A DNA stretch of 64,000 bases from Phoronis australis (Eukaryota > Phoronida > Phoronidae): assembly GCA_002633005.1 (NCBI GenBank), contig NMRA01000110.1, positions 1 to 64,000 on the forward strand, given 5' to 3'. Both the position numbers and the translations under genes were made by a program. Of this stretch, positions 34,258-45,709 are shown piece after piece; position 1 is the first letter of the stretch, and each line of letters opens with the position of its first letter. The notes under the pieces are model-generated. The model had not been told where the DNA came from. It was given only the letters and a program-made list of their open reading frames with translations, and did not search any database.

Positions 34258-37200
34258 ATGGCTAATGTTACTGATAAGAAATCCCCCAATGGTGTGTGCA
34301 AGAATCTGCTGCTGGAACCATTCTATGGGGGATCTCACAAACAGCTTATGGATTTGTTGGCCAGAGAAATACCAGGATGTCACCTGATTGGCATGTCTGC
34401 AAAAAAGTGGCACTGGAGAGCAAGGACATCTGCTCTGTATCTAGCTCAGGTCATTCCAAGGTCACATGAATACCAGTAAGCCAGTTTCAAATTGATTTTC
34501 AGAAAAGTAAACACTGTTTGGTCCAATAATTGTCAATTGGTATTGGAGAAAGTGAGACACAGTTGTTCTCTCAGAAGGCTAGAAAATATGCAATATTTTG
34601 CATACTCCTCACTGTCATGTGAGCTTAAAATTCTCTTTTGCTTGGCCCAATTTCTGGAGTCTGTTGCACTGTTCAGACTTATGACCATGTTGGGTTGTAT
34701 CCCCATGCAAGAGCGCAGAACGCTGTCTACTTTATTGCCTTTTAGTGAGAAAGTGTTTAGACACTTGTTCAGCTAACCTGTTGCCAGATGCCGCATAGTT
34801 TATAACTTTTCAAACTTGAATCTATGCTGCTAGAAGTGGAATTATTTTTTTTAATAAATCACTTCCATATTTTTGTCTAGCAGATTTTTACTTTTTGATT
34901 AATTAAATAAATATGAAATTAAGTTTATGCGTATGTTTGGTTGCAGTTGTTGCTATTTTTTCAAACTTGAAAATTGGAGTTGACTGATTTTTTTGCATAC
35001 TTTCAGACTTGTGTTTGCTAGCAGTGTGCTGAACCTGGCCGAGTTAAACGCTTTGAGGCCTGACTTGGCTAGTTTAGAAAAGATTGTATACTTTCATGAA
35101 AATCAGCTGGTGTACCCAGTTAGAAAACAGCAGGAGAGAGACTTTCAGTATGGCTATAACCAGATATTGTCCTGGTGAGTGGAATCATTGGTAGGTCACT
35201 TGAATCGCTTACTTTGGTATTCTGTTTTAACAGTTCGGTGGCATCTTGAGAGAAGTCATACCTCTGAGCAAGCTTACAATGTGTGCATTACTGTAAACTC
35301 GCGGGTTAACGCCCATGCCCAGGTAATCGCCCGTTCCCAACTTTTAGTCAATTTTCGGTTTAAGCGCCCACTTCTTGGGTAATTGCACACTCCCCTGTCT
35401 CAGGGTTTCCCAATTTAAGCACCCAGGGCGTTAATCCATGAGCTTACGGTAAATACATGGAGTCTTATCTCTGTACTTCAAACTTGACTAAAGAAATTGA
35501 TCATTTGCAGGGGACGCTTCAAGTAAATTAGTTTCAGAAATTAAGTTTGTACTTGCATCATCTGTTGTGTCTGAGGCAAGACCAAGTTTGGACCTGGAAC
35601 TATTGTAGCTATGGAGGATAGCTGAAATCATGGTTTGAAAAATTTAACTGAGGTTGAATTATGAAGTGGACAAGAATCCTTTGCAGTGGTAAATGGTTCT
35701 TGCTTTGTTCAAGTTGTTTTGCACTTGTTTGGAAGTTAGTCACAAAGAAAAATATCTGCCGATCTGATAACCAGGTACACAGTGTCATAGACAAGTACCT
35801 TGCTCATATCACAGTCATATTAACTAACCTTGTTTGATGTGATTCCAGCCTTGTCGCTGACACAGTTCTCTTCAACTCTAAGTACAACATGGACTCCTTC
35901 CTTGACTCAATCCAGTCCTTCATGAAGGTAATGCCTGACTATAGACCTAAAGATCTGGCAGTAGAGATTCGTCCAAAATGCAAGGTGCTCTACTTTCCCA
36001 TCCAGTTCCCCAGCAACAGTAAACCTGATGTGCTACCAGTCTGCACCAGTCACTGTCACCGTGCAGCAAATCTGACTGAATATCAGTCAAACTGCGGCAG
36101 TGACAGTTGTGAATCTCGTACTGACTCTATTTCCTGGACTAGAAATGTTGCTACTAAATTGCCACGTAACAAACCTTTACACATACTCTGGCCTCATCGG
36201 TGGGAGCATGATAAAAATCCTCAACTATTCTTTCGGACGTTGGATGCCTTAGTTAAGCAAGGCTTGGAGTTCTTAGTGTCAGTACTGGGTCAAGTATATA
36301 GAGAAGTGCCTGCTGTGTTTGAGGAGACCAGAGACAAACTAAAAGGACACGTTGTGAATTGGGGCTATGTGGAAGACAAGGAGGACTATTACAAAATATT
36401 ATCAAGTGCAGATGTAGTAGTGTCGACAGCTGACCATGAGTTTTATGGCGTTGCAATGTAAGAGCACTTTAAAGTGGTCATGAATACTCATTGTGTACAA
36501 CAAGTGATGTTATACCACTCACCGCCATATACTTAGTCTCAACTTGTGCCTTAATTTGATTATTAAGTGATTTGTGGGTTTGCAAACAACTGGCAGTTAT
36601 TCGTTGAGACCATGCTCAGCACACGTTAGGTTTTGCCATAGTTACCAAAGCTGTAGAGCCTGATCTACTGAGACCATGCTCAGCACACATGAAAACGTGC
36701 CATAGTTACCCAAGCTGTAGAGCCTGATCTACTGAGACCATGCTCAGCACACATGAAGACATGCCATTGTAACCCAAGCTGTAGAGCCTGATCCATTGAG
36801 ACCATTCTCAGCACACATGAAAACATGCCATTGTAACCCAAGCTGTAGAGCCTGATCTACTGTGAGCATGCTCAGCACACATGAAGAAATGCCATTGTAA
36901 CCCAAGCTGTAGAGCCTGATCCATTGAGACCATTCTCAGCACACATGAAGACATGCCATTGTAACCCAAGCTGTAGAGCCTGATTTCATTGAAATCATTC
37001 TCATCACACATAAGGACATGCCATTGTAACCCAAGCTGTGGAGCCTGATCCATTGAGACCATTCTCATCACTCATAATGACATGCCATAATAGTAACCCA
37101 AGCTGTTGAGCCTGGTCTCAAACAATAACCACCTATCAGCTCTTTTGAAGCCTTGAAATCATCTTCAATTTAAACGAGGAAAAAATGGAAACCACCATAC

Positions 37201-40200
37201 TGTTAAGTGGCCTGTATTAAAACTTGATTTGTGACGATTGATTGGTTGACAATGGCTTCAAAGGTATGTTTCAGTTGAAAGCTGCATACAACTTTGTAAC
37301 ACTGTAAGTGTAGTGTAGTTTCACTTGTTTGACAGGTAGACTATCATTCATTTAGTAGCTGTGTTTTGTTGTAAGAATAATGTTTAGTGCTATTGTGTTT
37401 ACCTGCAATCTTCATCATATTCCATTGTTAATGTCATATTTAATGTTCCTATCCCATTTACTGGACGATTGCATGTAGAAAGCAATGGTTCATTCCAACA
37501 AGTTTCAAAAGTGTTTCTTATTGTTACCAATATTGACTAAGTTTACCTGTCTTCATTATGTCTCATTGTCTTTGATATTTAGGCTTGAAGCTGTTTACTG
37601 TGGCTGTTATCCCCTTGTTCCAAGACGATTGGTCTATCCCGAGATATTCCCAGGTACTGCAGACTATGCCTGTGGTGACATCTAATTTAGAAACATCGTG
37701 TTTGTCTTTTTGTTGATTTCATACATGTGCTGACCTGTACTGCATTTTTTGTTAAATATTGCATAACTGAATTATGTAATTATGCAGGACCTTATCAACA
37801 TGTCTGGATTTACAGAGTTATAGAATTTAACTCGCTAAAAGTATTTTTAAAATGGAAAGCCTGTAAAATTTCATACTTGAATTTTACCGATCGGTAATTA
37901 ATTGGACCGTGTGACCTTGTCTGTTGTGGTAAAACTTAGCAAAAAAGGTACATTTATAGCAAGTCAACAGTATCAATATCGTGGCCCTAGTTCATTTGAT
38001 TTAATTGTTAAAGACGACATCTCAAAAACACTTTATACATTTTTCTAAATTATTTTGTTTTTACTTCATGAAAATCTCAAAATTTCTAGTATTTGATATC
38101 CCCTCATGCAGAATTGGAAAATTTTAAAAAGAAAGTCTACCACTGACAACAGTGCCTAAAACATTTCTGAAATATGCTGTCCCATATTTAGCCAAATTTG
38201 GACATTTTTCTTGGGGTCTTTTTAACTCTAAACTAAATTCAAATGAATTTACCAGAAGAGCCAAGAGTATGAAGAAGAACAATTGAACAATAGGATGTTT
38301 GTCAGAGTGAAAAGGATATTGACCCTATTTTGATTATTACACCAAAACATCTTCTGTCTCTTGCAATTGCGACATAGCTCTTAGTCAGAGCAGTTGACGA
38401 AAGGGACCGTAGTTCAGTTTGGGCCTTTTTTCCTCATAAAAATACATTGGCTCAACTGAAAATTAGTCATGGTTGTTGATTAAGAAGTTCTTGTTCAGAG
38501 TTTTTGTAGTCGACGAGCATCATGTTATTACTAAGTTATGAATGACCTCGTCACAGTTAATAGCTCTTCATAGTCCTAAATGGGGGTTAGTATGAATCCC
38601 TTTAAGTGAAACTCCTCCGTATGTTATTCTAGTTACACTGGTGTATGTTCTGATGTCAGATCACAGAGAACACCTATTAAACTGTTTATAAGGTGAGGAC
38701 TGTGATCATTTGATTGGCATTATTTCAGATGAATGTCTATACAACACTGAAGGTCAACTATTGAAGAAACTAAGGAAACTGTGTCAGAGGTCTGACCTTG
38801 TTAGGCATGGAGACTTCAAGGTGAGCTCTTGTTAAACATGGAGACTTCAAGGTGAGCTCTTGCTAGACATGGAGACTTCAAGGTGAGCTCTTGTTAAATA
38901 TAGAAACTTCAAGGTGAGCTCTTGCTAGACATGGAGACTTCAAGGTGAGCTCTTGTTAAATATAGAGACTTCAAGGTGAGCTCTTGTTAGACATGAAGAC
39001 TTCAAGGTGAACTCTTGTTAGACATAGAGACTTCAAGGTGAGCTCTTGTTAAACATGGAGACTTCAAGGTGAGCTCTTGCTAGGCATGGAGACTTCAAGG
39101 TGAGCTCTTGTTAAATATAGAGACTTCAAGGTGAGCTCTTGTTAGACATGAAGACTTCAAGGTGAACTCTTGTTAGACATAGAGACTTCAAGGTGAGCTC
39201 TTGTTAAACATGGAGACTTCAAGGTGAGCTCTTGTTAAACATGGAGACTTCAAGGTGAGCTCTTGTTAAACATGGAGACTTCAAGGTGAGCTCTTGTTAA
39301 ACATGGAGACTTCAAGGTGAGCTCTTGTTAAACATGGAGACTTCAAGGTGAGCTCTTGTTAAACATGGAGACTTCAAGGTGAGCTCTTGTTAAACATGGA
39401 GACTTCAAGGTGAGCTCTTGTTAAACATGGAGACTTCAAGGTGAGCTCTTGTTAAACATGGAGACTTCAAGGTGAGCTCTTGTTAAACATGGAGACTTCA
39501 AGGTGAGCTCTTGTTAAACATGGAGACTTCAAGGTGAGCTCTTGTTAAACATGGAGACTTCAAGGTGAGCTCTTGTTAAACATGGAGACTTCAAGGTGAG
39601 CTCTTGTTAAACATGGAGACTTCAAGGTGAGCTCTTGTTAAACATGGAGACTTCAAGGTGAGCTCTTGTTAAACATGGAGACTTCAAGGTGAGCTCTTGT
39701 TAAACATAGAGACTTCAAGGTGAGCTCTTGTTAGACATGAAGACTTCAAGGTGAGCTCTTGCTAGACATGAAGACTTCAAGGTGAGCTTTTGTTACACAA
39801 TCGTGGAAACTTCACTGTGAACTCTTTTTAGACATGAAGACTTCAAAGTGAGCTCTTGTTAGACATGGAGACTTCAAGGTGAGCTCTTGTTAGACATGGA
39901 GACTTGAAGGTGAACTCTTGTTAGACATGGAGACTTCAAGGTTTAGTTCTTGATAGACATAGAGACTTCAAGGTTTAGCTCTTGGAAGACATGGAGACTT
40001 TAAGGTTTAGCTCTTGGAAGACATGGAGACTTCAAGGTGAGCTCTTGATAGACATGGATACTTCAAAGTTAGCTCTTGTTAGACATAGAGACGTCAAGGT
40101 GTAACTCTTGTTAGACATGGAGACTTCAAGGTGAGCTCTTGTTAGACTTGGAGACTTCAAGGTGAGGTGCCGTTATGGCTAACCATGTCACCAAGATGTT

Positions 40201-42059
40201 CCTCTTCATTTGTTTGTTGTTATCTAATTTGTTGTTTTGAGTGTATTATTGTGGTTCACTTGGCATTCTTGTTGAACATTTATGGCTACGTCCTTTTTCT
40301 GCTGTTTGAGTGTAGGATTTTAGTATATGTAAACTTAAAGATATGTCACACCTTTGTGTCATGGATTTCGTTTGAAGAAGTGCCTTCTCAATTTGTCATA
40401 TCATTTGCCAAAATATGCTTATTCTAAATATTTTTCTAACAAAAGACTATTTTTCCTATTCGGTTTGACTAAACTAAGACATTATTTTAAGTTTTTGGCC
40501 GGTAAAGTAATATGCTGTGCATTTTTGAGTGGTTAAGAGACTCTGCGCGTGCGTATTACTGGAAATATTATGGGAACTTACTGACAGCAACCCGTTTACC
40601 AATATGAAAAGGAATTCTTCAAAATTGTAGGAGAAATTACATATTAATTTTTTGATGACCTTTCCACTAATTGACCTCTTCCGGTGCCATTAATAATGGT
40701 TATGAGCCCCGATGAGGGAGGAATTGTTTACTCGATTAAAAGTGTTGTTAATGCTAATAATCACAGATGTTTTACTTTAAGCACTTCAGAATACAAGATG
40801 AATGAAGTGGTCAAACTTTCAGAAGAAAAATGCACCTAATGACCCCATGGGTGCACCAAATGACCTGAAAATTTAGAATTCAAACTCAATCGCACTTAGT
40901 AAACAGATACGTAATTCAAAATTCTAGTTCAAAATTTTAGTTTGCACTCAATGACCTTTGACCTATTTTTTCTGATTGGTAAGGCCTATTGCGAAGAAAA
41001 TTAGGGTATTCAATTGGCATGTTGACTTACCCCAGTGTGCTGAAATTGAAAAGAATTCCTTGAAAAACATAAGAGATATAACATTTTGAACATTACACGA
41101 CCTTTGCACTAATTGACCTTATCCGGTGCATTTTAAGCATCTTTAGGAGTATTATTGCAAAGCCCATGGAAAATATGTTTAACGCTGAGAATCACAGTTG
41201 TCTAATGGTTGACACATCAGAATACTTGCTGATTGAAAAGGTCAATTTTTCAGAAGAAAAATGCACCTAATGACCCCATGTTTGCACTAAATGACCTGAA
41301 ACTTTGGATTCCGATTTGATTTACCTGTGGCAATGAGACCTGTCAATTTGAAGTGTCTAGCTCAAAATTTTAGTTTGCACCTAATGACCTTTGACCTATT
41401 TCACCTGATTGGATGACCTGATTACTTAGAAAAGTAATTTTTTAAATTGTCATGTTGACTTATACCTGTGCACCGAATTTAAAAAAGATAGCTTTAAAAC
41501 TGAAGGAAGAGTAGCATTATGAAAATTATATGACCTTTGCACCAAACGACCTCTTCCGGTGCAACGTGGAACATGATTATATAACCAATCAAAATTTATA
41601 TACTGTGAAAAGTCATATGCTGAATTTAAAGACCGTACCTGCACCCAATTTGGAGTTATTAAGCCTCAAAGTTGGTCGGAAGAAGAATAAGAAGAATAAG
41701 AATAAGAATAAAATTGAAGAAAACCCAGGCACAACAGTACTCTGCGCTTACACGCGCAGAGTAAGGATTACATCCAAATGAGTGTTTTAATTGAAGTTGT
41801 TAGGTAATCTGGGACGGTGGATTTTGTTTTTAATTTTCGTTGACTTGATGGTTACCATAGTGCCCTATGTAGCTTTCACCCGCATTTGTTACTCTTTAAA
41901 ATCATTGCATCTGCTTAGATGTTTGCATTGAAGTATTGTACTTTGTTTCAGATGGACTGCTTCAGATATTCTTGGGACGGACTGCGAGACCAGTATATGA
42001 GTGTGTTCATAAGGAACCAATCTTCTGGAAAGTCAACGGTTAAGCAAACTGTTATGTAG
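34258..42059 (+). CDS. GTDC1: tRNA-queuosine alpha-mannosyltransferase (GTDC1/QTMAN), six coding exons
   Basis: In vertebrates this GT4-like enzyme moves mannose from GDP-mannose to queuosine-34 of tRNA-Asp. Exons 34258-34475, 35007-35174, 35849-36457, 37583-37653, 38729-38820 and 41952-42059 join in phase to 421 residues, near the vertebrate length of about 458. Hallmarks in order: [16 protein letters not shown] (~22), [13 protein letters not shown] (~55), [11 protein letters not shown] (~102), [15 protein letters not shown] (~120), [14 protein letters not shown] (~235), [11 protein letters not shown], then [20 protein letters not shown] with the donor-binding E-x7-E, and LVYPEIFP. The ATG at 34258 starts the conserved N-terminal extension. 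A 5' non-coding exon may end at 27705, and exon 1 may begin at 34241 after TTTGACAG. Intron 5 is very odd: it starts with a splice-donor satellite and holds a 1.2-kb repeat element. Confidence 0.96.
36605..37115. repeat. ~64-bp minisatellite in GTDC1 intron 3
   Basis: About eight units of roughly 64 bp, each with GAGACCATGCTCAGCACACA and CCAAGCTGTAGAGCCTGATC, starting about 150 bp after the exon 3 donor. The units differ at scattered sites, so the array is not very recent. Confidence 0.9.
38797..40167 (+). repeat. 31-bp satellite built from GTDC1 exon 5 end plus its 5' splice site
   Basis: The unit has two parts: CTTGTTARRCATGGAGACTT + CAAG (the last 24 bases of exon 5, coding LVRHGDFK), then GTGAGCT from the intron. 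About 44 units follow head to tail. The central units (about 39185-39700) are nearly identical; the outer ones vary (GTGAAC, GTTTAGC, TAGACATG). The first unit is the true exon end and donor at 38820/38821. Reading on from the true donor gives Val-Ser-Ser-Cys-stop (TAA 38833-38835). Confidence 0.95.
40540..41762. mobile_element. ~1.2-kb repeat element in GTDC1 intron 5
   Basis: Exact 12-bp inverted ends ACTCTGCGCGTG (40540-40551) and CACGCGCAGAGT (41751-41762). The right end also forms a hairpin with a 10-bp stem (TACTCTGCGC) and a 6-base loop. The interior has at least two diverged ~430-bp tandem units containing GAAGAAAAATGCACCTAATG and a perfect DR1-like TGACCTTTGACCT (40952-40964, 41385-41397). 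An AAGAAT-rich tract precedes the right end. No transposase is seen. Confidence 0.6.
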
Positions 42060-42829
42060 AAATAGAGTGGAGGATGCATTACTGAAGAACTAAGAAGAAC
42101 CCATGAAGTGCTAATATCAGCATTTAAAACTAGTTCAAGAACCGATACACCTAGTAATACCTAGAACTGCTTAAGGTTTGTTGTAAAAATACTTCAAGTT
42201 ATATTTGTACTTCTACAAACTGTGCTAGAACTTTAGTACTTGAGTGGTGTACTAGAACGTTTTCATTTTGGGGTTAAACTAAGGGAAGTGTTTGTATGTA
42301 CAGTACTATTTTGACTTCTTTATTTAGTGGAAATACAGTGCAGCATGCAGTTCTGACCCCTATTGACTTCATCTGTAGCTTCTAAGAGGCTCGTGCTTAT
42401 GTAGACAACGTGACTGATAGTTCGGTCATGTCAATGAACCTGTCAATTCCAGTCAATAAGCACTGTGTAAATGCCGGAAAGCACTAAAATCTCCCTGCAT
42501 TTTGACCCATGCATATCTGTTGACAATCAAAGCAAGGGGATAGTGTTTGATGAGCTTGGGACACTTATACTTTGCAGATCAGCCATTCAAGGAAAACAGC
42601 AAAAATGCTTGTGAGATATGCAAGAGCAAAATTGCCACTATTTGATTCCCAAACATCAGATTTGTTTCAAAAGCCAGGTCAGTTGTACTGCCTGTAATAG
42701 GAACACATGCCATTCCATAAAAATCCGTCAAAAACTTGTATTGAACCAAAGGTAAAATATAAAATTGTCAGGGCACCACTGCAGTCGGACTCGTTCAAAA
42801 ATCGCTGTCAGCCTTGCAATTCCCAGTCA

Positions 42830-43560
42830 TAACGATCCATATTGTCACTTGGCCCATAGAGAGGCAGGCAACAACTGGCCTCGAAAACAATGAAAACAGG
42901 CACGAGGTGGCGCAGAACACGTCAAATCTAATCCTTTGGCACGAAGGCGATGTCGTCTGCGTAACGGTTACCCAATCGCCAAATTTCATGTAAATCCATC
43001 CAAGGAGCTCCGAAATTACAAAGGAAACGCAAAAAGAAAAGTCAAAATTTCCACAAAGGGGCGCAGTGGTTCTCTGATCTGTCACAAAGTCGTCACCATC
43101 CATTGTCAATTTCATAGAAGTACACTTGACAAATTTAACAAAGTTTCTGCAAGGAATTCATGAAATACAGCGGCTGCGGACGCAAAAAAAAAACAAAAAC
43201 AAAAGCGCCACTATAGGAGGCTACACACGTAGCCGTCGGGTGTTCTCTGCGCAGTATGAACATATAATTATACCAATTTTCATAACCATCCTTCATGCGG
43301 TTTGGCCGATAGAGAGTTGTAACGGCCCTCAAAAACATTCGAAGACAGTAGAAATGGCCACCATGAAGTGGCACAGAGTACGTCGATTCCACCCGGAAGC
43401 AAGAAGGCGGCGTCGTCTCTTCAATTTCCTGGAAGTCCGTCAAGGAACTACTAAGATACAGAAGCGAACACGAAAACCTGAAATTGTCACTAGGGACGAG
43501 CACACTACTTGTCAGAAGCTCCCGAAAATACGCTCATTCCGTGGTTCCATCCGTATGTGC
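42830..43560 (+). repeat. Dispersed repeat, two diverged tandem copies
   Basis: Two ~440-bp copies share ordered blocks: GGCC-ATAGAGAG, then AAACA...GAA-ACAG, then GTGGC-CAGA-.ACGTC, then GAAG.AAGGCG...GTCGTCT, then ATTTC..GGAA/TGTAAATCC. Both parallel the minus-strand repeat at 7125-7480. The 167-codon ORF across it is Arg/Lys-rich without a recognisable fold. Confidence 0.5.
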
Positions 43561-44647
43561 GACATTTCACGAACCTCCATCCTTCAGTCTTCACTGGAAG
43601 TACAGGGGCGGGCGCCGGACAAGCTGTGACGACTGTATAATGCACCCTCATATAAATGTGTGTGCATAAAACATAGACCTCATGATCAGCTTCTGAATAT
43701 AAGCCCGGGGAATATATGTCAAGATCAACACTAAACCCATGTTCTTGACGTGCTGTAAATATTCTCCTTTCCGACTAGAATATGATGTGAATTGGGCTAA
43801 CAACCAATTCAGTGGAACTTAAGCCAGCACCTTAGTCGACGTGCTGTTGGTTGTGAAATGGGGTGTGCCTACATGTTGTAAGTGATGGGAATTAAATATG
43901 ATACGACTTATGGAAATTAAATATGATACGACACATTGCTTATGAAATTAGTCTTCAACCTTGTGCAGTTGTTATATAGATGGTGTGACAAAGAAACTGC
44001 CACAAACCTATTATGCAACTGGATGGGTAAGTAAAAACGAGATTTTAACCTAACTCTCGATCGTAAAAATTGTAATTGAAATCCGAGGCAATGTCTTATC
44101 CGTCACAGGATCATGTTCAAGTAGGATCTTAATGCTCCTGTCGAGGATTACAAAAGTATTGATACTTTTTGAATCTTGAACTAGAGTCACAAAATTGTGT
44201 AACTATTTTCTCGTAGGAAGATCACCCGCTGTGAATTTCGTCAAACGAAATGTGTAATCGTGGTGAGGGTAACTCTTTACCTATTTGTGTTGTAAGTGTG
44301 AAAATGTCCAAGTTGATAAGTTTTTTGTTGTCGCTCTCCTCGCCAATCAGTCTGTGGTGCACTATCAGCAATTTAAAAATTATGTTTGAAACTTAGACAG
44401 TGAATTTTCATTTTGAAAAAGCTGACGTCACGTTGAAAGACCATCGTCAAAGATTTTACTAAGTTTACTGACCTATAAATTCTTAGACGTTGTAACAAAA
44501 ATGAAGCGTAAAGAAATCTGTTTTATAGCGTTTATGAACCGGTGCGTTCCAACCAAGAAGCCATGACATTGATATCGGCTTGTTCCTTGCTCGGATGAGC
44601 GGAAGTGATGGGTTGGACAGTTCGTCCGTCCTCGAGAGGATGCTCGT

Positions 44648-44885
44648 CGCATAAACTGATGACACACCATGACAAGCCAACTTGTAGAGCCGAACCTCAA
44701 GCAATAAACTAATGACACACGATGACAAGCCAACTTGTAGAGCCGAGCCTCAAGCAATAAACTGATGACACACCATGACAAGCCAAGTTGTAGAGCCGAG
44801 CCTCAAGCAAGCCGAGTCTCAAGCAATAAACTGATGACACACCATGACAAGCCAACCTGTAGAGCCGAGCCTCAAGCAATAAACG
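44648..44885. repeat. 53-bp minisatellite
   Basis: Four units with ACTGATGACACACCATGACA and CAAGCCAACTTGTAGAGCC, preceding a dispersed-repeat copy. It seems to have arisen by expansion of the 5' end of that repeat, since GAGCC..CAAGCAATAAAC is shared. Confidence 0.85.
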
Positions 44886-45562
44886 AGCAGTCAGCTCTTT
44901 GCAAACCCAGAAATCGTAATTTGACTAAAGAACAGTGAGAGACCAATTTGACTTAAGAACTGTGACAGACCAATTTCATCAGCGGTACGTGGTCTAAATA
45001 AAAACTTTTTTGAAAAAGACGGGTTTATGACACCGAATCTCGAAATTGTTTAGATGCACAGTACAACGACGATTCAAGGAAACTGGAATTTAGACAAATT
45101 TTCTCATCGTTTTAGAGCCTGGTTTCAAGCAATAGTGAAATGTCAGTTCTTTTCAATGAGCACAAAGCAGAAATCACTAAATTTTGACTAAGGAACAATT
45201 TGAGACCAATTTCCTTGCTCTAAGTTGTTTAGGCCTAATATGTGTGATGGAAGGCAGGTTTATATCCGATTTGGTTATCACAAGCACAACAACTGAAGAT
45301 TGGTAGATTAAAAGTTATTTTGTCTTTCTTAGTGATGAAATTTCGAACAAATTGTGTGAAGTTTCACGTCACAATTATGGATAATGCAAAGCTCATTACA
45401 AGTATTTTCACATAAAAGCTGCTTTAAACTCCTCAAATAGCAGCTTGCTGTTAGCTAGTTCTATAATTTTAGCTGCATTATTGCCGGGGAAATTCAATCA
45501 AAGTTTGACTTATTAAGTACATTGTAGAGCGATGTCCTTTGTTTGGCAATGATTTGCGGACA

Positions 45563-45709
45563 ATGAATTCAGAGCAATCTGAAACCGTCTGTGCAAATTG
45601 TGACACGACGTTTGTACTTGGGGGTTTTCGGTCAAAGCAACATCTCATGCGCACTCAATACTGTGATAAAAAGTGCCCGACTTATTGGGGAATGTCGCTA
45701 GTGGCGTAA
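45563..45709 (+). CDS. Small ORF with zinc-finger-like Cys/His spacing, unassigned
   Basis: ATG to TAA, 48 residues, containing VCANCDTTF, then KQHLMRTQYC. The spacing is C-x2-C-x17-H-x6-C, like a single treble-clef or C2HC finger. There are no recognisable neighbours, and the frame closes soon after. It may be a remnant of a transposon-encoded DNA-binding domain or a chance ORF. Confidence 0.2.
   Translation: MNSEQSETVCANCDTTFVLGGFRSKQHLMRTQYCDKKCPTYWGMSLVA

Noticed and set aside
36253-36456. Antisense ORF within GTDC1 exon 3
   Set aside because: It is a shadow of the strongly conserved plus-strand coding exon.
43126-43629. 167-codon basic ORF
   Set aside because: It lies in a dispersed tandem repeat and has no domain signature or splice context.
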